Source: Spisula solida (lineage: Eukaryota; Mollusca; Bivalvia; Venerida; Mactridae). From it: 64,000 nt of DNA. The position numbers and the translations under genes are program-made. A model generated the notes under the pieces. It had not been told where the DNA came from and did not search any database. It saw only the letters and a list, made by a program, of their open reading frames with translations. This document shows positions 11,498 to 22,300 of the stretch, in pieces. Numbering within the stretch: the first letter of the stretch is position 1; each line of letters opens with the position of its first letter. The stretch is from the NCBI GenBank assembly GCA_947247005.1, contig OX365955.1, forward strand, positions 20,999,322 to 21,063,321, written 5' to 3'.

Positions 11498-14400
11498 TTA
11501 ATCACTTGCGCCAACATGAGGTATGGTCTGTTGTCGTCGCTGAATTAACGAAAGAACACACCGGATCGAAACGATCAATGTGACAATACATACAAAAATG
11601 ATGGTGATAATAATTTCCGTTGACATATTCGCGAATCGATCACTCAGTCCACTGCTATTCAGAATGTCGGCGCCTGTTTCTGTTCGTTCATCGCCTCCGT
11701 TTCTGTTCGAACGAGATTCTGGGCTACCCGGGAATAATATGTCGCTCAATTTTGGATTCCATGTAAATGTTGAATTTTCATAAGAATGAATATTTTTGCC
11801 ACATACCATTTCATTTGAGTTCTCATTTAGAGTTAATTCTGTTAGCCAAATATATATTCCATTACGGAGTTCGATGGTCAAGTTAGTGCGGCGGGCAATT
11901 TCATTTTCAGATAAAACAACGCGGTAACAAAAGCTTGATTTGGCTAGTTGCATTTCTTTCTTGTTTGATGTATCTAAATTGCCATGAGTAAAATATAGTT
12001 TGTTATTTAGTCCGCCGTAATTTGTATGCAATACTCTAGTCTCAAGTTCTGTTTTAAGTACAAAGATTTTTCCGTTCATTTCAACGCGGAAATAACGAAT
12101 ATTGTCCATCAATAGTTGTAGAAGAGTGTAGTTACGTAAGAACGTAGCATTTGTTTCCTCAGCGATAAAGTATATGATTGAATGGGCACCAATAAAATAT
12201 CCTCCATGATGAAATGTCAAAAGATACAGTTCATATCTATAATTGCTGAATGTGTTTGCGATCAGTGCGTTTGATTTTGATGAGTATATCTTGAAGACGT
12301 TGTCAATGTCTCCATGGCCAACTGCGAGTAATTCGGCTACTGTGATCTTTAATTCCGCTTTAAAATATACATTTTCCATTGTCAGGTAAGTAGGCAAACA
12401 GACACCGTCCTTCTTGAAGAAATACTGGGGACAATACACACTTCGACATGAATTCTACAAAAGAAATCATCTACATTAGACACTTGCTTATTCAGAACGC
12501 GTAAAGGGACACTTGATAAGTAATACTAGTATACAAGTGCTGAAATTTATTGATTTCTAATTAGGCACCATATAAAATAAATGTTCTGGACAACAATGCC
12601 GTTCAGCTTTTTTGACAGATGAGACTTGGAATTTCAGCATTTTGACAGTTGAAACTTGAAACATGGACTTTCAGCATTTTGACAGTTGAAACATGGACTT
12701 TCAGCATTTTGACAGTTGAAACATGAAACATGGACTTTCAGCATTTTGACAGTTGAAACATGGACTTTCAGCTGTTTTAGTATAATTTTCTCGTTCAGTT
12801 GCGTGTTGGGATTTTTTGTCTGTGTTATTTTTCTGTGCTCAGCTGTTTCAGTTGAGTACTGCAGCTTCACAGTCCGATTTTTAATAAACTTTTTGTTGTC
12901 CAACCTTATGTCATCTAGTTTCAATCCATTTTACGGTATGTTTTGTTTCAATTGTGAGTATTGAAACGTCCTTCATCCATTTGGCAGTGGAATCATTCAT
13001 CCAACTGGATAAATAAACTTCAGATTCAAGGATATTGAAACATGAAATATGATATTATACTAAATATGAAATCAATAAACATAAACTTCCGTTAGTTTTC
13101 CATTGTAGACACATACTAATCGATTTGCAGAAATAAAACAAGTACAAAATATCTCCGGCTTAGAATTATAAGGTCGTAGAACGACCTTTTAAGACGCATG
13201 CATATTTGAAATCTGCATCACAAGGCGCTTCTTATTAGCCTATTTTCGAAAATAGGAAGAGGTCATGTTCACCAAACGGAAGTATAAACGGTTGTTTTTC
13301 CATAAGCAAAGAATAGTTTTCAGACAGGGTTTTCTTGTTTTCTTAAAATATTGATTTTGTACTTACGACCTCCTATTTCTAAGCCAGCGATATATCCATA
13401 TAAACGACCCATATATGCACCAGTCAATATTATGCCCGCCCGGGGGCTGCGGGGATACAGGGGGAATTAGACAGACGAATCTTCCCGACAGGCGGGAATT
13501 AGACGACCTTTATCGACACGGAGTCCCGATATAGACTTTGGTCCGGGAATTTCGACACTGCGAAATACGACAGCGATACTTTTATTCGTGTTTTTATTAA
13601 AAGTATCCGGATGAAAAACTATGCCATACGCTTGGGATTTAGACAGTTAACATTTCACCAGGGTGGGGATTTAGACATCAAACAATTGAACAAAACTAAT
13701 TAACCATTTTGGGAATTTGACATTTTACTTTTTCAAAGTCTAAATTCTCACCCTAGAGCAAGGGCAATCTGTCAAATTCCCTCACTGGGAAATGCTTTAC
13801 TTACCCCCCCCCCCCCCCGAGATCAAAATTTCGGCTAAAGTCCATTTCCCCGGGACTCGCCACCATTCTGTCTGTCAAATTCCCACCTATCGGGAACAGC
13901 CTTCTGTCGAAAGTCCCGTGTATGCCCCCCGGGGGAATCAATTATAGGAGCATAACGACAGGGGCGACAATATCTTATGTGCTCGAAGTCCTCTAGTACG
14001 GCATGGTACATCGCTAACTTAGAATTAAAATGTCGTAAGTACACAATCAACATTTTGAGAAAACAAAAGATCTGTCTGAAAACTACTATTTACTAATGGA
14101 AAAACAAGCTTTTAAAACTTCAGTATGGTCAACATTTTCATGAAAATATTCTAATAAGAAGCGCCTTCAAATATGCATGAGTCTTATAAGGTATAAGCCA
14201 GCGGTATAGTGTAGGTTGTCTTTTATAAAAAACATTAAATGTGATGAGAATTGGCAATGCTGACAGTTCATTCTGAGACCTTCGAAATGTTGTAAGTAAG
14301 TAAGTAAGTAAGTAAAGTCTTTATTTTCACAATAATGCAATCTTTCATATGGGCCTCGTGCGTGCCTCGTACTGAAATCAAAAATATGATTTGTACTTTA

Positions 14401-15913
14401 GTTCCTAATACTGAGAGATCAATCTAAATGTATATAATTATTGTCTTTTCGGTTATACGTATATATTTTATAACACTTTTCCTATAATACATGTATAACA
14501 AAGCATGTGGCCAATTAAAAACAAGTTTTAACATCATTTTAACGACGAAGTAGTTGGCATGACACATATAAATACTTTCACTTTAGAGCATTATGTATAT
14601 AAATAAATATAAATGTATATTAAAAGGATATGACGTAAACGCACATGTACGCACATAATTGAAAGTCGTTTTTAAAGAGAATCAAAATGACTAGTTAAAC
14701 TGTCTTATAAATGAATGGAGTTAAACATTACCAGATCTATGTTGAATTTCGAGATGTTTGCACTCACCGTTTCATTGTCGTAAAACAGCCCGGTTCCACA
14801 GATTCCTTCAGGAATAGTCAATGCTTTTTTAATAAGAGATGTGGCTCTATCAACCTTCATGTGTGTATTAACTTGTAGGTAAGTTTCCCGTTGATCACGA
14901 TCGAAATACTGACATATCTTTCCATATACTGCAAGATTTGGCTTGGTACACAAAAAACAGGTAACATTGTCAAAGTTAATTGAGTTTGAATGCGTATCCA
15001 TAGCATCAAGAGAGCTGTAGAATTGTTGGCATATATTCTTGAGTATATGTGACGGCGTATTGGTTATACACGCTGTACTTGTGCTTGTAAGTACGCACGT
15101 TTTCACTAATCTAGAAATGTCTAAAGGTGGTTGGTAAAGCACATTGCACAAACCGATCTTGTTCTCTAAAGCTCTGGTAAATAATGTTTGTGGATCCAAA
15201 GCGAAATAGTGCGTGCTATTTAACACCGGGCTTATAGGACACTTATGTATGACATTCCATTGAACAAAGTTTGAAGCCACTTCTCCTTCGTTACAATAAT
15301 AACAAAACACATTCCTGTATGTGACATGTGTGTCTAATGATGTAACTGGTATATGCATATCAAAGTCTGAGTCCGATGATTCGTCAAAAGAACATTTTAA
15401 CTCAGGACTATGGTAATCTGTTGATGTCTGCAAGAAGTTGTCTGAGCACTGAGTAACCATGAGATACGTGGAAGGTTCTAGTGTTTCAGGTTTCAGTTGA
15501 TTCGTAATAACTTTTGCATCAATGCATTTAAAACTGACAGCATCATTTGGCTTCAAGATTTTTCTCTCGGTGTGTTTTGAAGTTCCGGTAGTATCCTGAG
15601 AATCGTAAAGGGTTGCTGCTGGTGTGGTCTGATCGTCGTATAATCCTGTCATATACATAAACTCACTGTGATGCCAATGTAAACAGCAGCTGTCACGGCC
15701 TTTGCACCTCGGGTCTTCACACACGCATACTTGATCACAACATGATTTTGAAGCGCGTGTGTCACATATAGAAACATTTGCACATCGTGCACTTTTAAGA
15801 TTTATCAGGTAATCCAAACGTTCCCGATATTGTTGTGGAAACACTGATGCGGTCTCCAAGAAAAATGATTCACTAAGAAGTGCAAAAATGATGCCTTTGA
15901 CTACAATATGCAT
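11498..15913 (-). CDS. Receptor-like single-pass membrane protein, copy 2
   Basis: Paralogue of the gene at 7217-3659 with the same structure. Exon 1 is 15,913-14,768 (382 codons, donor GTGAGT). Exon 2 is 12,454-11,498 (318 codons plus stop). They join in phase 0 to give 700 aa. The signal peptide (MHIVVKGIIFALL), all nine cysteines of the somatomedin-B-like region, the FCYYCN motif, the CRSVYCPQYFF start of exon 2 and the single membrane segment (ITIIFVCIVTLIVSIRC) are kept. By eye about nine residues in ten match copy 1; changes include small insertions (AVGHGDIDN for AVEHIDN) and a tail ending IPHVGASD. Both copies are fully open, so both may be expressed. The role is unknown; surface recognition or a decoy form of a larger receptor family are guesses. 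Confidence 0.8.
12625..12772. repeat. Short minisatellite, unit TTTCAGCATTTTGACAGTTG...
   Basis: Four to five copies of a ~30-bp unit containing TTTCAGCATTTTGACAG and GAAACATGGAC run head to tail, with one expanded unit. It lies in the inserted block of unit 2. The 82- and 96-aa ORFs over it are translations of the repeat. Confidence 0.8.
13155..14215. repeat. Nested inverted repeat block with a CCCGGGGG-ended element
   Basis: Two opposite copies of a ~230-bp repeat (13,155-13,400 minus, 13,990-14,210 plus; ends like GGCTTAGAA..AAGGTCGTA) flank a ~500-bp element (13,438-13,936). The inner element has imperfect inverted ends: CCCGGGGGCTGCGGGGATAC on the left, and CCCGGGGGGCATACACGGGA read from the right. 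It holds a run of about 15 C near 13,805. Together they look like stacked non-autonomous insertions. Confidence 0.6.
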
Positions 15914-16948
15914 GGTGACTACTACCTTGCAACATACAAACACATATACATTTGTACAATACACAACTTAAAGGCTGTACGTATTGATATGCCAGCATAG
16001 ATTTGAAACAATAAAAGGGCGATTTATCATCTACTCAAACTATAAATACAACGATACCATGGTAACTAGTGTTGATGAAAAAACACATAATAACGTTGCT
16101 ACTATATCTATGTATATAACACATTATATAGGCCTACGTGGGTAGATCCAGCGTAAAATATAGTTGATGAGACATGGGTGTATTTCTATGACCCTGAAAC
16201 GTGACAGGGTCGTAACAATGTGTTTTCCTCACTACATAAAGACTCTAGTATGTAAATGTGTTTAAAATTGTGTGAACAGACATGATCGCTGTATAGAACA
16301 TCAATGATGATACTTTGAAAAGGAATGGTGTAAGTAACATCAAATTTTGATTACGACGTCGTTGACGTCATTGGCTTGCGGCGATGTCCGTTAGTAGGCT
16401 TCCTTTGTACGCGTAGATCTCAATAACAAATAATTGCATTATCATGAAATTTGGTCATTACATGTATATTGGAAATAGATTAATGTAGCGACGTGAAAAA
16501 TTGCGTTGATTTATTTACAGTATGCAGGATTTCACAGCACCAGTGACATTACTTTTGGATCTCCCCACGTACGATATAACATCGGTTAACGCTTTGTGAG
16601 ACCTGTAATGTTATATCTGTATTATGAAATATTATAAATCGTTTGAGGTGTTATAACGGGTTTCCTAGTGTCACAATGTGTTCCCTTGTAACTGGAGTGT
16701 GTTGGCTAAGCCGAGTGTGATATGACTAGTCAAGGGTTGGTATTATTTACTGCCACCCGAGCAGCCATGTGTTATTTATTTTATTATACCGAACTAAAGT
16801 ACAGCCATTTTACAAAATTAAATATCAACAAATTTAAGCAGCACTTAGATTCCCGTTATGATAATTCGTGTACAATCTCAGTCTGTATAAGGTGGTTGAA
16901 ATTGACAAGATTTTCTCAAAATAGCAAGTGAAATATTTATAGAATAAT

Positions 16949-17042
16949 GCATGGCTAAGCAGTGCCATTGAGTGATAATCACTCCGGTAGGTTGATAATT
17001 GCCAGAGGGCGCTAGCTCATTCAATGGCACTGCTCAGCCATT
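16949..17042. repeat. Short hairpin element
   Basis: Arms of about 25 bp (ATGGCTAAGCAGTGCCATTG and its complement with one or two mismatches) enclose about 40 bases with GGCGCTAG. Such ~90-bp palindromes are usually tiny MITEs. No clear target duplication was seen. Confidence 0.55.
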
Positions 17043-17248
17043 AATTCTTTGTTCTGTAAAATACTTATGTTGTTGTGTTTTCATTAAAACTACTCATTTA
17101 AGAAAACACTTACAAGACATGGCGTGTTCCGTAATTGATAGAGAAAACCATCGTCGTTTTCGAAATTGCCAAATTGGATCTATTCGCGTAGATCTAGATA
17201 TATCACATGTTTGACGTCGCGGTAGCGTAATAAAGCCATTATTTAATT

Positions 17249-17660
17249 ATAGAGGATATTGCATGAGTGCTCATTACATACGAGTTTTATTAAACGAGTG
17301 GACAAAATAATATGACACGAGGCTTTGCCGAGTGCCATATTGTTTTTGTCGACGAGTTTAATAAAACTCGTATGTAATGGACACGAATATAAGATTCTAT
17401 TTATCACATAACATTAGAGAACGCTCGTTATCATTCAAAATGATGATGTACGCTGCATAGGTTTCAGACATAAATAAGCGGTACAAAAAGCGCGACGTCA
17501 TGGCGACGTTGTTATTATCCTGGCGCCATTGGTCAATCAATGCATGGATTGGCTTACGTCGCGTCAGGCTAATTTAAATATGTATTGCACACTCTGGGAG
17601 TGCGGAACGATATTTACGGCACGGCTTTACGGCATTGCTGGACCGCGGGTTATGTGATAT
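17249..17660 (-). mobile_element. Hairpin/TIR repeat family, copy A
   Basis: This copy reads opposite to copies B (27,749), C (30,936) and D (38,215). It joins a hairpin part (ACGAGTTTTATTAAACGAG ... CTCGTTTAATAAAACTCGT orientation, 17,285-17,375) to a TIR part bounded by TTTATCACATAAC and GTTATGTGATA (17,398-17,660). The inner part holds CGACGTCA-type sites. About 410 bp, non-coding. Confidence 0.75.
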
Positions 17661-17708
17661 TTTTTTATAATACACTACTGCAGTAGTGTAATAAAGCTTT
17701 GACGCGAC

Positions 17709-17988
17709 GTCATTCAAAGTATAGGCGACATCGTCAAAGTTGCGCGTTTATTATAGTGAAAATATAGAGGATATTGTAAACACGAGTTTCTTTTCAGATT
17801 GAATTTATTAAACGAGTTCAATAAAATAATAAAATGTCGATCATTTTATCGATTGTATTCAACGAGTTTAATAAACGAATGTAATGTTCTTTTTATCACA
17901 TGTTAGCCTTTTCCGACCAAAACTTAAAATAGCTACTTATTTTCACTAAAATAAACGTGCAACTTTGACGACGTCGCCTATACTTTTA
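17709..17988. mobile_element. MITE with ~48-bp terminal inverted repeats
   Basis: 17,709-17,762 (AAAGTATAGGCGACATCGTC..., ending TTATAGTGAAA) is the near-perfect reverse complement of 17,941-17,988. Between the arms lies a diverged copy of the GAGTTTAATAAA hairpin also found in copy A just upstream. The element is 280 bp and non-coding. Confidence 0.7.
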
Positions 17989-19353
17989 ATTTTTTAGAGT
18001 CGTCAATACTTATACCTGACCCGATGAGTGCACGAGATTTATAATTGCCTTGGAAAATAAGGATATAAAGAGAAACAAAGCCTGTCTTTGTTTGAAAATA
18101 CTTTGACGTTTATGTCTAACAGTTAAACTCGTTAAAGTGGTGCTGCAGATTTTTTATTTCTATGTTCAAATTGTTGTCACGTTTTGAAAGGTAAAACTAG
18201 TTTTCGGATAGTCTTATAATTCGGATGGCTAAGTTATTTATCTTTATTATACTATAGCAATTAAATGTGTATATTAAAATCGTTTGATCATGTCAGTTAC
18301 CTGTTAACATAATGTTGTGAATAAAAACGTTGTGAATTCTCCTTAAATTAATGTATTATTTTAAAAAAAATTTATAGACTGTACAAGTTTGCGGTTTGTG
18401 AATAGAACTGAATAATGTATTGGTTTTCACTGCCTTTTTCGCAAATTAAAATGTTGAAAACAATAAAAATACGATGTAATGATATTGCAGTGTCTGTATA
18501 CAACTGACAGACCTGAATAAACAGAATATACTCCAGTGTATAAAGATTCAATTTACTTCAAAATTTAATTTTATTCATCATGATCTTCGGTAGTGGCTTC
18601 TCTCATTGAGTCATTATGAGTGTTTTCGCGATGTATTAAAAACTATTCACACACAGCAGTGACATGCAAGCACTTCTTTATACAGATTTTTTACAAGAAA
18701 GTCTCCTTTTAACAGTTTAAAACTATAAAGAATAATCATAGGCATACATGCCATGTAACAAATGCCCATTTGCATGAGATTTGTGACGTAAATGCAGGAG
18801 ATTTCATGAAAATGAGGGAGATTTTTCTTGTTCATAAACTAATTTTTGTGATCATTTGCATATAATGTAAACAAAAAATGTCGCAAAATCTCATTTGTTA
18901 ATCTTGTGTTGTAATGCACATAGGCAAAAACTATTAAGTTTATGAATTAGATTTATTATTCAGCTTTAAAATGATACCATGTTTATCAAAATCAGTCAAG
19001 ATATAAAACAGGAGTTCGCAAAGAGCCAGACCTACTCTCGTTTAAATGGAAATTCTAAGTTTAGCAGAAAATACCCGATTTGCCTCATTTGAATCTTAAT
19101 TTTCTAAATTATATAAGAGGTAGACAAAAAAAACTTATCTCATTTTCTTCAAAATGAGACATTGGTCATTGAAAGAGGATGACAAACAAAAGGTTTTATG
19201 CAAAATAACAAATTATTTGCTGCAGGCTATTTTGCTTTTTCTCTCAGTTTTCAATCAAGTGTCCAATCTGACTGTTAATTAGATCTTTGCTTTGCTTTAT
19301 TTCAGGTTTCCATACATTAAAAAACTGCTTCATACCAGCTGTTAAGAAATATT

Positions 19354-22300
19354 ATGTCAGGTGACGCTATGGTGGTGACAAAGATCGGCACGCACAATGG
19401 AAACTTCCACTGTGATGAAGTTTTGGCTTGCTTTATGTTAAAACAATTACCATCTTATAAACATGCAGAAATTGTCAGGTAATAATATTTTACTTCTTCA
19501 AGTTTACGAGGCCGTTTTAAAATAAGGGTCTGCCTGCTGATGGTTGTGGTCACTGCTAACGACATTTGCTTTATAACACTGCCATATTGTTCATACTGTT
19601 TCTTACAAACCTGTAAATCTAAACTAGATCATACCATTTAAATATTAGAAATAACCTACCCACTTCATACCCATCTAAATTTCCTTGATGGGTAGAGTGT
19701 TTGCAAGATGGGTGTTTCTTCACTTACTTATAAAATTGACCGTTACACCTGTAGTAGTAGTATTATCACATATTTGACTAAACTCTAATAATAATAACGC
19801 CTTTATTTTCTGTGGATAACATAGTTAGCAAACCAATTTTCATTATGGTCCACTTTAACAACTTATATATGTACAGTATAAGGAAGAAAGTAACGACTTT
19901 ATTTATTTGTGGATAACATATTTGGCAGAGCCAATTTACAATATGGTAGGACCGGGACGATTTCAATATTTTGAAACCGGTTAATTGTTGGTATGAAATT
20001 GAATCGAACCGGTTTAATCGGCCGCCGTATGGAAAATGGTATTTTCTTTCATGACGACCATGTTATTGCACTTTTAGCAGCATACGACATGTGTGTTTAT
20101 TTTATCCTTCGAGGTATAAATACCAAAATAAGATTTGTATTTGTAAATGTAAATGTATCACATGTTACCCAAATGCACCAACTCACATTGCTTGTTTATG
20201 TGTCGATCAACATATTTTGGCATGTTGTTGTCAAAGATATATTGTATGTACGCAGTAACCTAAGTTGATAGGCATTGTAGAATGTGTATTGTTTTAGAAC
20301 GATTACTAGCGGTTTTGCAAAACTGAAACCGATTTCCCCTCGTAATCGAATCGTATCCGATTAACCGAGTAATCGTCCCGGTCCTACAATATGGTCCACA
20401 TATATATACATGTATACCTGTCATGTCATACACATATTTGAGAAAACTATGATTCAAAGACATTTCTTAAATTAAATGTACTTATCTTCACAGGACCCGG
20501 GATCCATCAGTACTGGAATCATGTGATATCGTTGTGGATGTTGGAGGAGTGTATAATCCTGATAAACATAGATACGACCACCACCAGAGGTGTGTGGCTT
20601 TATTTGTTTTCATAAAGTTTTACATAACTATTTTTCAACAATATGTGGCAGTCAGTTTACTTAATCAGTCTATAACTGCTACTAACTTACTATACACAGG
20701 GGTGTCAACATAGCCAAATTAAAAATCCTGAAAATCTTATGCGGTCAACGTTTTTTGCCAAACAAGAAGGTCTTCAACCACAATGTTTCCATATTCAACT
20801 CAGATTTCATTGAATACAATCCTTCAGAGCAGATTAAATTGACAATGACTTTGCCATTTCTTGAGATATTTTTATCAAATAACTTTTATTTTGCAGAAAG
20901 CATAGCTCTTTCAGGCTACATAAATCCGGAATGCCGGATTAATCAGGAAAATTAACATCCCTGTATACAACATGGAACTGACATGATCTATCCCTATGGG
21001 AGAACATAGCCTAGCTAAACCAGGAATTTAAACGTTAATCTACTTGTTATGTAATAATTAAACATACAGTGATCAATTATTAGTTCTTTATATTGTCAGG
21101 AGTTTCAATGAATCTATGTCAAGTATTTGTCCTGATAAGAAATGGGTGACAAAGTTGAGCAGTGCTGGCCTTGTGTACTTACATTTTGGAAAGAAGATTG
21201 TTGCCCAGATATTGGAGTTGAAGTCGGACGATCCTATCACTGAAGTAGTGTTTGATCACGTCTATGAGAACTTTGTAGAAGAGATTGATGGTATTGACAA
21301 CGGAATTAATCAGTATGATGGAACTCCAAGGTAACTAAGTTACTGTAACTAAGTAACTTCTGGAAATAATAAATTATCCAAACTTCATAGAAACTGTTTT
21401 TGGATGATTATCTTTTTAAAGTGGACTATGTGGTTTTTGTCTGTTGTATAAATAGGTTACAAGAGCTTTCTATAAAGTGTTTAGAGTATTTCAAAGGTGA
21501 AGGGATCACATAAATTATTAAGGTCTTTTTTAAAACATGGCTGCCAGTGGCTGGTGCTTGTTTTGAGTAAACACATAATGATTCTTACACAGACTAAGAA
21601 AATGGAAAGCATAATTTTCATTCTTTATGATATATAATTATACAAGTTTTGTCAGTCAAAAATAGGATTATAATGCATTGTGTCCTTCTAAATAAACATA
21701 GGGTGGCTGTGTATAATGCTAGATATGGTTATTATGAATTTACCTCATTGATGACAGTTTAGTATGTAGAGCTACTCTTTCAGGTACAAGGTTTCAACAA
21801 CATTAAGCAGCCAAGTTGGAAATTTGAATCCAGGATGGAATGAGAAGGACGTTGATGAAAATGTAGGTGGCGCTTCGAAAAAAATTTTTTTTGAATAATT
21901 TTAAGATGTTTTTATTCGTTTCTTTCTTTTTTCAAATGTATATATTTGTTTGTTTGTGGGTTTTTTTGCAATGACAATTGTTAAGAGTGATGCATGATAT
22001 ACTATTGTTTGACATATTTGTTCAGCGTTTACAGTTACTAAACAAAAGTCTGATAACAAGAGATCACTCCAGTTTACTGTTCTCACACTAGTACTTGATA
22101 ATGAGGTTAGTCATAACATCCAGACACAGGGTATAGCATTTAACATCAGCACGTCAAAGATCTAAGTCATAGTGACCCTAAATATAAAATAACTATGAGG
22201 CTGTCAGTAAGTTCAAACATCAATAAAAAATCTGTGGATATATTATTGCTTTGCACTTGTCTGCCAGTCAGTCTGTCTGTTAGTTACTAATCGAAAATAA

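Larger units (their letters stand above)
7608..16090. repeat. Tandem duplication unit 2
   Basis: Direct repeat of about 985-7405 with the same gene order. It is longer because of insertions: the LINE composite at 8585-9403, extra repeat copies near 9945-10,082 and 10,970-11,320, a MITE at 10,369-10,575, and a block of repeats at 12,620-13,960. It lacks the SINE found in unit 1 and a piece equivalent to about 3027-3263. Confidence 0.85.
16091..19305. other. Intergenic interval upstream of MYG1
   Basis: No convincing coding exon was found. It contains a short palindrome at 16,949-17,042 (GGCTAAGCAGTGCCATTGA against TCAATGGCACTGCTCAGCC), the hairpin TIR family member at 17,249-17,660 and a long inverted repeat at 17,709-17,988. 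The stretch 18,000-19,300 is AT-rich and holds no recognised element. The MYG1 promoter and a 5' untranslated exon probably lie here: a spliced acceptor (TTATTTCAG, 19,297-19,305) precedes the start codon. Confidence 0.5.
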
